Source: Thermococcus sp. (GTDB lineage: Archaea; Methanobacteriota_B; Thermococci; Thermococcales; Thermococcaceae). Taken from it: a stretch of DNA of 64,000 nucleotides. The DNA is taken from assembly GCF_017656495.1 (NCBI RefSeq), contig NZ_JACDNS010000001.1:235452-299451 (forward strand), written 5' to 3'. Numbering within the stretch: the stretch's first letter is position 1; every line of letters begins with the position of its first letter. This document shows, one piece after another, positions 43,619 to 52,222 of this stretch. The notes below the pieces were generated by a model. That model did no database searches, had not been told where the DNA came from, and worked only from the letters and a program-made list of their open reading frames with translations. The position numbers were made by a program, and so were the translations under genes.

Positions 43619-44749
43619 ATGCCGGGAAAGTGGGACTGGCTTAAAGACGAAATTGGGTTCTCCAATCTGTTAACTGGGGGAAAAATGCTCCTTAAGGTAA
43701 TCAGTGGGAAGCTTTCTGTGGATGACCTGACAAAATGTGCCCTTTGTCCAAATATGTGCAGGCACACTTGTCCAGTGAGTATAGTTGATGGTAGAGAAAC
43801 CACTTCCCCAGCTGGGAAAGCGAGAGTAGCTTTTATGATCCGAGAAGGAAGACTGGAGCTAAACCTTGAGAATCTCGAGCCTCTCTACATGTGCCTTTCA
43901 TGTAACATCTGCACTTTATATTGTCCATTTGAGTTTTCGGTAGCTGATTTAACCAGACCAATAAACGAAGAAGCAGTTAAAAAAGGAGTTGTCTTTGAAG
44001 AATTTAAGAAAGTTTTTGAAAACCTTGAAAACTACGGCGACGTGTATGGGGCTAAAAGCGAAGAGGAAAATGGAAAAGGGAAAGTCCTCTACATACGCGG
44101 GTGCACGATTAGAAATGAACTCCCAGAACTTAGTGAGAAAGCCCTTAGCCTGTTGAAAAAGCTTGGCTTCGAGGTCTTTACAATAAATGAAACGTGTTGT
44201 GGCATTCCGGCTTACAATTTAGGTAACGTTGAGCTCTTCAAAAAGCTTGCCGATGAAAACGCTAAGAAAATAAATCAAAGCAAAGCAGAGCTCGTAATAA
44301 CTTCATGTCCTTCTTGTGCTTATGCCTATAGAGTTCTCTATCCAAAATACGGAGTTAAGCTTAAGCCTAAAGTTGTTCACATTACAGAGATTCTGGGAGA
44401 TAGATTGAAAGGCTTGAAGGCCGAGGGGGAGGTTACATACCATAATCCTTGTAAGCTGGCCTTAGGTTTAGATCAAAAAGAGCTTTTGAAGGATATTCTT
44501 AACAAAATTGAAGGCTTAACAGTCAAAGAGCCTAGGAAAGAGTTCTTCTGCTGTGGCTATGGGGGAAGCGCAATATCGAGGTTAAATCCTGAGTTGGCTG
44601 AAGAGATAGCACAGGAGAGGAGGAAACAGCTCAAGGATGGAGCTGATAAAGTAATTACTGCTTGTCCAAGCTGTAAATTGGCGTTAAATAGTGATGAATT
44701 GGAGGTCTTAGACATAGTTGAGTTCGCTCACCAGCTGCTGGGGGAGTAA
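43619..44749 (+). CDS. Fe-S/CCG-domain oxidoreductase subunit (GlcF/GlpC-like)
   Basis: 376 residues. CALCPNMCRHTCP and CLSCNICTLYCP near residues 42 and 93 are two [4Fe-4S] clusters; ETCCGIPAYN and FFCCGYGGS are the two CCG motifs of heterodisulfide-reductase-type subunits. This is the GlcF/GlpC type that takes electrons from a flavoprotein partner. It starts three bases after the FAD subunit, which is its likely partner. Confidence 0.9.
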   Translation: MPGKWDWLKDEIGFSNLLTGGKMLLKVISGKLSVDDLTKCALCPNMCRHTCPVSIVDGRETTSPAGKARVAFMIREGRLELNLENLEPLYMCLSCNICTLYCPFEFSVADLTRPINEEAVKKGVVFEEFKKVFENLENYGDVYGAKSEEENGKGKVLYIRGCTIRNELPELSEKALSLLKKLGFEVFTINETCCGIPAYNLGNVELFKKLADENAKKINQSKAELVITSCPSCAYAYRVLYPKYGVKLKPKVVHITEILGDRLKGLKAEGEVTYHNPCKLALGLDQKELLKDILNKIEGLTVKEPRKEFFCCGYGGSAISRLNPELAEEIAQERRKQLKDGADKVITACPSCKLALNSDELEVLDIVEFAHQLLGE

Positions 44750-44750
44750 T

Positions 44751-46514
44751 ATGGGTTTGAAATTCAAGATTGAAAAAGTATTGAAGAAATTTCCCTACAA
44801 CATCTCTTTTGAAATAAGGGATAACATAGTGTTTCTCTATGGAGAGGTTGAAAGCTATCAAGATTGGGTTGAAATTGGACTTGCAGTGGGAAAAATTAAA
44901 GGCGTTGAAGGTGTTGTAAACAAAATAAAGTGGAAGGGATATCCAGAAGAAAAAATCAGAAAACGTGAGGAGCGCAGAAGAAAGCTCTATGAGGAAAACA
45001 AAGACAAAATAATTGGAGAATATGATGTTGTGATAATAGGTGGTGGGGTTATAGGAACAATAATTGCACGAGAGCTTTCAAAATACAAACTAAAAATAGC
45101 TCTGCTTGAAAAAGGTTCTGATGTCTCTTTGGGGGCATCTAAGGCAAATAATGGTATGATTCATCCTGGAGTTGCACCACCAAAGAACACACTCAAGAGA
45201 AAGCTCAATGTCAAAGGAAATGCTATGTATGACAGGCTTTGTGAAGAGTTGGGTGTTCGATTTAAGCGTGTTGGCAGCTTGTGGCTGATAACTCCAAGGA
45301 CTCTTCAAAAATACCGCAAATATTTGCCTGGTCCTCTTTATAAGTTCGTGTCGGCTTACGTTTTCCCTTATATTGTGAAGCTCAAAGGTATAAGAAACGG
45401 CGTTAAAGGAATAAAAGTCATTCGCGGAAAGAAGATTTTTGAATATGAGCCAAAAGCCACCAGAGATGCATGGGCTGCCCTTTATGTTCCTTCAACAGGA
45501 ATTCTTGATCCCTATGAGCTTGTCGTTGCATTAGCAGAAAATGCTCAAGCTAACGGGGTGGAAATACATCTAAATACAGAAGTCGTTGGATTTATTAAGA
45601 AGGAAGACAAAGTCAAAGGTGTTGTAACTACGAAAGGCACTTTTCTCACAAGATATGTTGTCAATGCCGCTGGAGTTTACGCCGATGAAATAGCAGAACT
45701 GGCTGGAGCGAGAGAATACACTATACACCCAAGGAAAGGTGTTATTTTGCTCTTTGATAAAGCTCTCAAGGATTGGGTTAGGCATTGTGTAACTGAGCTC
45801 CGCTTTCCAGCTCCAAAGCACAGCAAGGGTGGAGGAATAAATCCCTCTATTCATGGCAACATCCTCTGGGGGCCTACTGCTGTCGAAATTCCAGATAAAG
45901 ATGATACTTCAGTTCATAGGGAAGAGATTTATGAGGTTTTAGAGCGTTATAAGAATATTTTGCCCGAATTTCCAACTAATAAGCTCATACGATACTTTGC
46001 AGGTGTGAGAGCTCCAACCTTCACCGAGGCCTTCATAATAAGACCAGCCAAGTGGGTTAGGAATTTCCTCCATGTTGCTGGTATCCAGTCACCTGGTTTG
46101 GCATCTGCACCAGCGATAGCAGAATATGCTATTGAGCAGCTCAAGAAAATGGGACTCAAGCTTGAACCTAATCCTAACTTCAATCCAAGAAGAGAACCTA
46201 TCCCCACTATCAACGAGATGAGCCTTGAGGAGCTTAATGCCAAGATTAAAGAAGATCCAAGATGGGGAAACATAATCTGCCCTTGTGAAATGGTTTCTGA
46301 AATGGAAATTGTTGAAGCAATAAAAAGAGGAGCAAAGACTCTCGATGCTATCAAAAGGAGAACGAGAGCTGGAATGGGCACTTGCCAAGGCAGCTATTGT
46401 ACCCTTAAGATTGCTGAAATTCTCTCGAGAGAACTTGGTGTTCCGCTAAGCGAGATTGTGAAGGAAAACAACGGAAAACTCTTTGACGGCACGGTTAGAG
46501 GTGAGAAGTTATGA
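44751..46514 (+). CDS. BON-like domain fused to GlpA-type glycerol-3-phosphate dehydrogenase
   Basis: 587 residues. Residues of about 15-65 (FEIRDNIVFLYGEVESYQDW...GVEGVVNKIKW) look like a BON domain, normally a membrane or ligand-binding module. Then comes a DAO-type FAD domain, GGGVIGTIIAREL near 97, typical of GlpA. The C-terminus has CPCE near 510 and CQGSYC near 544, a BFD-like [2Fe-2S] domain. GlpA oxidises glycerol-3-phosphate to DHAP. Start ATG 44751 is one base after the TAA of the Fe-S gene. The N-terminal fusion is unusual as far as I know. Confidence 0.85.
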   Translation: MGLKFKIEKVLKKFPYNISFEIRDNIVFLYGEVESYQDWVEIGLAVGKIKGVEGVVNKIKWKGYPEEKIRKREERRRKLYEENKDKIIGEYDVVIIGGGVIGTIIARELSKYKLKIALLEKGSDVSLGASKANNGMIHPGVAPPKNTLKRKLNVKGNAMYDRLCEELGVRFKRVGSLWLITPRTLQKYRKYLPGPLYKFVSAYVFPYIVKLKGIRNGVKGIKVIRGKKIFEYEPKATRDAWAALYVPSTGILDPYELVVALAENAQANGVEIHLNTEVVGFIKKEDKVKGVVTTKGTFLTRYVVNAAGVYADEIAELAGAREYTIHPRKGVILLFDKALKDWVRHCVTELRFPAPKHSKGGGINPSIHGNILWGPTAVEIPDKDDTSVHREEIYEVLERYKNILPEFPTNKLIRYFAGVRAPTFTEAFIIRPAKWVRNFLHVAGIQSPGLASAPAIAEYAIEQLKKMGLKLEPNPNFNPRREPIPTINEMSLEELNAKIKEDPRWGNIICPCEMVSEMEIVEAIKRGAKTLDAIKRRTRAGMGTCQGSYCTLKIAEILSRELGVPLSEIVKENNGKLFDGTVRGEKL

Positions 46515-47755
46515 AGGACATTGTGATTATTGGAGGTGGCCCAAGTGGTATGGCTGCCGCTGTGAGATTAGCAGAAAAGGGCTATGATGTTGCAATAATT
46601 GAGAGAAAAGAAGAACTTGGTGGAATTTTAGACCAGTGCATCCATGATGGTTTTGGAACTAAAATTTTTGGAGTGGCATTGTCAGGTCCAGAGTTTGCTG
46701 GAGAGTTTATTGAGCAAGTTCAAAAGCTTGGGATTGATGTCTATTTGAAAACTTACGTTAAATCTGTTGAAGCTAGTGGAAAGGTTAAGGAGATAATAAC
46801 TGTGAGTCCAGACGGAGTGGAGATAATAAAAACGAAGTCAATTGTTTATGCAATTGGATGCAGAGAGAGGCATCAGTTTGAGATAAAAATAGGCGGAACA
46901 AGACCAGCTGGGGTTTACACTGCAGGGATGGTGCAGAGGCTTGTCAATCTCTACGGAATTCTCCCGGGCAAAAATGTTGTCATTGTTGGCGGCGGAGATG
47001 TGGGAATGATCGTTGCAAGGCATCTCTACTTGGAGGGTGTTGATTCAATTCTCGTTGTTTTTCCTGAGGAATTCTTTGCTGGTTTACCAAGAAACGTTCA
47101 ACAGTGCATTCTCGACTTTGGAATCCCCTACAGACCAAGAACTGTTGTTAAGGAGATTGTTGGTAAAGATAGAGTTGAAGGGGTCATTTTAGTCCAAGTT
47201 GATGAAAAGTGGAACCCTATTTCCGGTACTGAAGAGTTCTACCCATGCGATGCAGTTATCCTATCTGTTGGCTTGGTTCCATACACGAAGAAGCTGACAG
47301 ACATTGGAGCGGAGATCGACCCAAGGACTAAAGGCCCAATAGTGAATGAGTTCTTTGAGACAACTGTTAGGGGAGTGTTCGCTGCCGGAAATCTTGTGCA
47401 GATTTTTGACTATGTTGACGATGCCGTTGAGAGCGCATACCTTGCCGCGGAGGGTGTTGAAAAATATCTTAGGGGCGAGGAAAGACTTGAACGTCCAATA
47501 TTCATTAACCCAGGTGAAAATGTGAGAACATTAACACCCCATAGAGTTGAGTGGAAAGATGAAAGACCGATAACTGCTTTTATGAGACCGGCGATTGAAG
47601 GAAAAGCTTGGATAATTGTGAGAAATGAGAGAGGAGAGATCCTTGAAAAGAGCTTCAGGAGATACGTGAGGCCTTCAACCCTTGAGAGGATAGAGATATC
47701 GAGAGATATCCTGGAGAATGCAGAAGAGGTGTTCATAGATGTCAGAGGTCTATGA
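46511..47755 (+). CDS. FAD/NAD(P)-dependent oxidoreductase, GlpB-like
   Basis: 414 residues with two Rossmann motifs, IIGGGPSGMAAA near residue 7 and VIVGGGDVGMIVA near residue 157, as in pyridine nucleotide-disulfide oxidoreductase-like enzymes. VRGVFAAGNLVQIFDYVDDAVESA is the second FAD motif. In Thermococcus and bacteria this protein pairs with GlpA and DUF1667 and is annotated as NADH oxidase or GlpB. It probably passes electrons from GlpA to NAD(P) or another acceptor. ATGA overlap with glpA. Confidence 0.88.
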   Translation: MKDIVIIGGGPSGMAAAVRLAEKGYDVAIIERKEELGGILDQCIHDGFGTKIFGVALSGPEFAGEFIEQVQKLGIDVYLKTYVKSVEASGKVKEIITVSPDGVEIIKTKSIVYAIGCRERHQFEIKIGGTRPAGVYTAGMVQRLVNLYGILPGKNVVIVGGGDVGMIVARHLYLEGVDSILVVFPEEFFAGLPRNVQQCILDFGIPYRPRTVVKEIVGKDRVEGVILVQVDEKWNPISGTEEFYPCDAVILSVGLVPYTKKLTDIGAEIDPRTKGPIVNEFFETTVRGVFAAGNLVQIFDYVDDAVESAYLAAEGVEKYLRGEERLERPIFINPGENVRTLTPHRVEWKDERPITAFMRPAIEGKAWIIVRNERGEILEKSFRRYVRPSTLERIEISRDILENAEEVFIDVRGL

Positions 47756-48110
47756 ATTTCTCTGCATTCGCTGTCCAAAAGGCTGTCGGTTAAAAGTTAT
47801 GGTTGAAGAAGGGAGAGTAACCGTTGATGGCTATGAGTGTTTAGAAGGTAAAAAATATGGAGAGGAGGAAGTTAAAAATCCAAAGCGCATAGTGACGAGC
47901 ACAGTAAGAATTCTAAACGCTAAATATCCTCGTTTGCCTGTAAGAACTGCTGAACCTGTACCCAAGGATAAGATTCTTGACGTCATTAACGCTCTGAAAG
48001 GAGTCGTAGTTAAAGCTCCTGTGAAACGGGGTCAAGTTATAATTGAGAATGTTGCTGAAACAGGGGTGGATGTAATAGCTGAAAGGGATATGGAGTGTGT
48101 TGAGAAATGA
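47739..48110 (+). CDS. DUF1667 protein
   Basis: 123 residues. CIRCPKGC near residue 9 and CLEG near 34 give four cysteines, suggesting an Fe-S or zinc site. The family (DUF1667) occurs beside GlpA/GlpB-type flavoproteins, as here, and is thought to be the electron-transfer component. It overlaps the upstream gene by 17 bases and the kinase gene by 4. Confidence 0.88.
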   Translation: MSEVYEFLCIRCPKGCRLKVMVEEGRVTVDGYECLEGKKYGEEEVKNPKRIVTSTVRILNAKYPRLPVRTAEPVPKDKILDVINALKGVVVKAPVKRGQVIIENVAETGVDVIAERDMECVEK

Positions 48111-49612
48111 GCTATTTTCTTGTTCTCGATGTGGGAACTACAAACATTAAGGCTTTTGCTTTTTTTGAAGAGGGCGGAATTTGGAAAAGCTTCACAATAA
48201 AGACAAGTCCCATATATCCCATGCACGGATGGAATGAGCTTGACCCAATGGAAGTTGTAGAAGCAGTTTACAAGCTTATTGACAGAACTGTTGACAGTTT
48301 GGGAAGTCCAATCGGCATTGCACTGACTAACCAGAGAAGTTCAACCGTTGTATGGGATAAAGAAACAGGAGAACCGCTTTACAATATGATTACTTGGCAG
48401 GATACAAGAACCGAAGAACTTGTGGAGGAATTTTCATCAAAATTCTTAGTCAGATTTGGAAAAGTTCTTGGAAAAACACTCTATTCACTTTCAAAACTCG
48501 TCCCTGCAATAGTGCGAACAAAAAAAGGAGCATACATAGTGACGTTAGCCCATGTTGGTTTTGGAACTTCTCATTCATCAATGCAGTTGAGATGGTTGAT
48601 GGACAATGTTCCAGAAGTTAGACAGGCAATCGAGAAAAAGAGAGCTCTTTTTGGTACAATTGATTCGTGGGTTGCTTGGAATTTGACAGGAAAACATGTT
48701 ACCGATTATACAAATGCAAGTGCCACTGGTTTATTTGACCCATTTTACCTAAAATGGAGTGATAAAATAACGAATATAGTTGGCATTCCAAAGCACATCC
48801 TTCCGTCCCTAATAACAAATGACTCTCCTGTTGGGATAGTTAAAAATTATGGGGTTCCTCTCTTAACAGTCATAGCAGATCAGCAAGCTTCTCTTTATAT
48901 GGCTGGAGTTAAAAAAGGCACATTAAAACTAACAAATGGTACTGGAACTTTTGTGGATATAAATGTTGGAGAAAGGCCATATCCGGCTGATGCGGGAGTT
49001 TATCCACTCATTGCACTAAAAACAAGAAACAGAACCCTTTATCTCCTTGAAGGTTCTGTAAATAGTACTGGCTCTGCAATAGAGTGGTTAATTGATGTTG
49101 GGCTGATAGAGGACTATCTTGACATTTCAAGGACATTCAGCAATCCAGAACTTCCCTCCCTTGTTTTTATCCCAGCTTTTTCAGGACTTTCAACTCCATA
49201 CAACAGACCAGACGTGAAAGGTGCACTCTTCGAAATAACCAGAGACAGCACCAGAGATGATATAGTAAAGGCTTTAATTGCTGGAATAGCAATGAGGTGT
49301 GCAGAAGTCATCGAAGCTTTAGAAAAAGCCTCTGGAATTAAAGTTAGTGAAGTTATTGCAGATGGCGGAGCTTCAGCTAGTGATGATCTTCTCCAGTTAA
49401 TAGCGGATTTTAGCGGAAAAAGCATTTTAAGACCTTTCAGCTTAAACGGCTCAGCATATGGGACGTATATGATAGCAAAAGCTGTCTATGAGAATAGAGA
49501 CATAATTGAAGCTTGGAAAAAGACAAATATTGAGAAGCATTTTGTTCCAAGTGGGAATAATTATGAAGAATTCAGAATGAGGTGGAGAGAGAGCTTGAAG
49601 AAGCTTCTTTAA
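48107..49612 (+). CDS. glpK: Glycerol kinase (FGGY family)
   Basis: 501 residues. LDVGTTNIKAFAF is the N-terminal phosphate motif; TNQRSSTVVWDKETGEPLYNMITWQDTR matches the glycerol kinase substrate region; LTNGTGTFVDINVG and VIADGGASASDDLLQLIADF are the ATP-binding segments. It makes glycerol-3-phosphate for the dehydrogenases in the same operon. The stop is crossed by the tail of the convergent nucleotidyltransferase gene by 41 bases. Confidence 0.92.
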   Translation: MSYFLVLDVGTTNIKAFAFFEEGGIWKSFTIKTSPIYPMHGWNELDPMEVVEAVYKLIDRTVDSLGSPIGIALTNQRSSTVVWDKETGEPLYNMITWQDTRTEELVEEFSSKFLVRFGKVLGKTLYSLSKLVPAIVRTKKGAYIVTLAHVGFGTSHSSMQLRWLMDNVPEVRQAIEKKRALFGTIDSWVAWNLTGKHVTDYTNASATGLFDPFYLKWSDKITNIVGIPKHILPSLITNDSPVGIVKNYGVPLLTVIADQQASLYMAGVKKGTLKLTNGTGTFVDINVGERPYPADAGVYPLIALKTRNRTLYLLEGSVNSTGSAIEWLIDVGLIEDYLDISRTFSNPELPSLVFIPAFSGLSTPYNRPDVKGALFEITRDSTRDDIVKALIAGIAMRCAEVIEALEKASGIKVSEVIADGGASASDDLLQLIADFSGKSILRPFSLNGSAYGTYMIAKAVYENRDIIEAWKKTNIEKHFVPSGNNYEEFRMRWRESLKKLL

Positions 49613-50264
49613 TTTTCTCAATCCTTGAGTCTATAAAGTTTATTAAGAATTTCTCATCAAACTTAAGCTTTCTCCCGTCTAGGTAAGCCTTGTATATCTC
49701 AAGTGCCTCTTCATCTTGAATTTTCTCAAGAGCATTTACAATATCACCCTTTCTGAGGCTTTTTGCTCCATTAATTAGGGCTAAAAGTCTCGCGGTTTCT
49801 CCGGCTAATATATGCATCAGCTTTGGATTTCCCTTAGATCCTTCGATCAGCTTTAAAATCCGCTCTATTCTCCAGCCCAAAAGATCTTCAAATTTATATT
49901 TTGGCAGAATATTAGCTATATCCTTACCATAAACGACAATGTGGTTTTCAAGAAAATCCTCTTGATAGATTGTCAAAAACTTGAAAGGAACTCCTTTTCT
50001 CAGTGGATCGCTTAGATTCTCCAGATATTCCCATGCTAAGTCAACTTCAACAGCGTTGATTTTCTTGGTACAACCCTCCAAGATTTGCCTAAGCTTTGGA
50101 ATAACTGACTCATCTTTTATTATCACAGCAAAAAAGTCCAAATCGCTTACATTTTCAAGGAAATCCCCTCTTACAAATGAACCATAAAGGATTAGGGAAT
50201 AAAGTTCATTTTTTAGCCTATTATCCTGGATAATCTGCTTTTTAATGCACTCTAAAAATCCCAT
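49572..50264 (-). CDS. Nucleotidyltransferase-fold protein (MNT-like)
   Basis: 230 residues. YGSFVRGDFLENVSDLDFFAV (about residues 26-46) is the GS...DxD motif of the Pol beta nucleotidyltransferase superfamily; a helical C-terminus follows. Such proteins occur as MNT toxin-antitoxin components and as tRNA-type transferases; no HEPN partner is adjacent, so neither is claimed. The ATG at 50264 follows CGTGATAGTT. Its 3' end overlaps glpK, converging, by 41 bases. Confidence 0.75.
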   Translation of the reverse strand: MGFLECIKKQIIQDNRLKNELYSLILYGSFVRGDFLENVSDLDFFAVIIKDESVIPKLRQILEGCTKKINAVEVDLAWEYLENLSDPLRKGVPFKFLTIYQEDFLENHIVVYGKDIANILPKYKFEDLLGWRIERILKLIEGSKGNPKLMHILAGETARLLALINGAKSLRKGDIVNALEKIQDEEALEIYKAYLDGRKLKFDEKFLINFIDSRIEKIKEASSSSLSTSF

Positions 50265-50269
50265 AACTA

Positions 50270-50737
50270 TCACGGCTCTTTAAGCTTTGGCTTCGGCTCA
50301 GCCAAGCTTATTGTTCCATTAATTTTCTTAAATGAGACTCCATTGATGACACTGCTTGGTAGGGGTACGGCTTTTTCCTTTTTCTCCTCCACTATCCAGC
50401 TTAGTTTATCCCCTATTTCCACATCAAGAGCTTTGATAATTCCAAGAGGTCCCTCAATGACGTATTTTGCAGCTTCTTTGGGCATATAAACACGCCATGG
50501 TTTAGCTTTTTTGAAATCAACGACCTCTCTTGCTGAGTTTAGAAATATTACATCAATGCTTTGAAACATGAAGAACATGTGTATTGAAGCGTTTGCCTTT
50601 GTTTCGGCTGGCAGAATGAACACGAGAGCATAATTGACATTAGGAGTAAACATTAAACCTTTAAACCGCTTGAAAAAAGTGTCTGCCACTTTAACCTGTC
50701 CGTGCCAAACTTTGTTCTTGGTTTCGTTGATTAGCAT
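50270..50737 (-). CDS. DUF192 protein
   Basis: 155 residues with the DUF192 pattern: [31 protein letters not shown] and the C-terminal [21 protein letters not shown]. The family is widespread, secreted or not, with unknown function; no signal peptide is seen here. The C-terminal 30 residues form an extra charged tail. Only a few bases separate it from the downstream nucleotidyltransferase. Confidence 0.88.
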   Translation of the reverse strand: MLINETKNKVWHGQVKVADTFFKRFKGLMFTPNVNYALVFILPAETKANASIHMFFMFQSIDVIFLNSAREVVDFKKAKPWRVYMPKEAAKYVIEGPLGIIKALDVEIGDKLSWIVEEKKEKAVPLPSSVINGVSFKKINGTISLAEPKPKLKEP

Positions 50738-50813
50738 GTTCTATAATTAAAAGTCATGGTTGATAAAGTTTCCGCGAGGATAAAATTAAAGACAAACTTA
50801 GAAAAAGCAGAAA

Positions 50814-51383
50814 TTAAAGCTCTTCTTTCAAAGCTTTCTCTCCAAGTTCAAATCCTTTGTAAAGTGCTTTCAAGTTTATCTGCTCTGTTCCTTTTGGAAC
50901 AGCATCCAAGACAGCCTTTTCTATCGCTTTTCTGCTCACAATTTTAGTTAATGCGACAAAGAGCCCCAATGTTAGTATGTTCATTGTTAAACTAAGTCCT
51001 GTTGTTTCTTCGGCAATCTCAGTGAGTGGGAGTGCATAAACCTTAAGCTTGAGCTTTTTCTCCACTTCTTCATTTCTATGCGGAATTAAGTCCTTTTCTA
51101 GAATTAATGTGGCTCCTTCCTTTAATTGACTGAGGTACTTTTGATATGCCTCTTGAGAGAAAAATATGGCATAATCTGGACGGAGAGCTTTTGGATAATC
51201 AATTGGCTCATCACTTATAACCACTTCAGCTCTGCTCGCACCACCTCTTGACTCGGGACCATATGATTGAGTCTGCACAGCATAGAGACCTTCATATACT
51301 GTCGCAGCCCTTCCAAGTATTACGCTTGCTAAGATGACACCCTGACCACCAAAACCGCTGATGAGGACTTCCTTTCTCATCAT
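50814..51383 (-). CDS. 2-oxoacid:ferredoxin oxidoreductase, gamma subunit (second set)
   Basis: 189 residues. GFGGQGVILASVILGRAA is the N-terminal signature of gamma subunits of pyruvate/2-oxoacid:ferredoxin oxidoreductases, and AVQTQSYGPESRGGASRAEV a family landmark. Its ATG overlaps the stop of the beta gene. It is about 20 residues longer than the gamma subunit of the first set. The set lacks a ferredoxin-like delta subunit of its own. Confidence 0.92.
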   Translation of the reverse strand: MMRKEVLISGFGGQGVILASVILGRAATVYEGLYAVQTQSYGPESRGGASRAEVVISDEPIDYPKALRPDYAIFFSQEAYQKYLSQLKEGATLILEKDLIPHRNEEVEKKLKLKVYALPLTEIAEETTGLSLTMNILTLGLFVALTKIVSRKAIEKAVLDAVPKGTEQINLKALYKGFELGEKALKEEL

Positions 51384-52222
51384 TCCCACCCCATCATTTT
51401 CTTTGCTCTCTTCTTGTACTCTTCATATTCCTCATCTAGGCTTGGTCTGTCTCTGTCAACAAACTCACCGATGATAATCTTGCCTTCAAGCTCTTCTGGA
51501 CTCATCTTCTTAGCTTTGCTAATTGGAACTGTAATCTTGTTATACCACTTTATTAGTTCGGGAGCAGTTTTCATTCTATTTCTTCTTCCAAAGCTGATTG
51601 GACAGGGTGAAAGGAATTCAACTAAGCTGAAACCTTTCTTTTGTAAAGCCTTCTTTATGCTATTTATTCCTTGGAGATAATTAAAGACAGTCCATCTCGC
51701 AACATAGTTTGCTCCAGCAGCAACGGCTAGTTCAGCAATGTCAAATGGATTCTCAAAGCTTCCATAGGGAGCAGTTGTTCCTCGCAGCCCTTTGAGAGTC
51801 GTTGGTGCAACCTGACCGCCAGTCATTCCGTAAGTGAAGTTGTTAATGAGTATTACAGTCACGTCCAGATTTCTCCTAATCGCATGAATGAAGTGGTTTC
51901 CGCCAATTGCTGCTGTATCACCATCTCCCATAAACGCTATAACCTTCAAATCTGGTCTTGCCATTTTTATTCCAGTAGCAAAAGCTAAAGCTCTTCCGTG
52001 AGTTGTGTGTAGACCGTCAAAGTCTACAAATCCTGGAACTCTCGATGAACATCCAATTCCGCTCACCCAAACTACCTCATCTTTGCTCCAACCGAGCTCA
52101 TCAATTGCTCTAAGTGTGTATTGTAAAACTGAACCAATACCACAGCCAGGACAGAAAATCGTTGGAAGCATATCCTTTCTTAGATATTTGTCTCTAATTT
52201 CATAGCTGAGCTTCAGATACAT
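51380..52222 (-). CDS. 2-oxoacid:ferredoxin oxidoreductase, beta subunit (second set)
   Basis: 280 residues. CPGCGIGSV and GIGCSSR hold cluster cysteines; GDGDTAAIGGNHFIHA through LINNFTYGMTGGQ is the thiamine diphosphate binding motif (GDG...NN). The end, MSPEELEG, lies in a 47-base stretch identical to that of the other beta gene. The start overlaps the upstream alpha gene by 10 bases. Confidence 0.93.
   Translation of the reverse strand: MYLKLSYEIRDKYLRKDMLPTIFCPGCGIGSVLQYTLRAIDELGWSKDEVVWVSGIGCSSRVPGFVDFDGLHTTHGRALAFATGIKMARPDLKVIAFMGDGDTAAIGGNHFIHAIRRNLDVTVILINNFTYGMTGGQVAPTTLKGLRGTTAPYGSFENPFDIAELAVAAGANYVARWTVFNYLQGINSIKKALQKKGFSLVEFLSPCPISFGRRNRMKTAPELIKWYNKITVPISKAKKMSPEELEGKIIIGEFVDRDRPSLDEEYEEYKKRAKKMMGWE

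Noticed and set aside
49572..50264. Nucleotidyltransferase-like protein as a toxin-antitoxin MNT
   Set aside because: No HEPN-type partner gene is adjacent; the neighbour is a DUF192 protein, and the protein is longer than a typical MNT.
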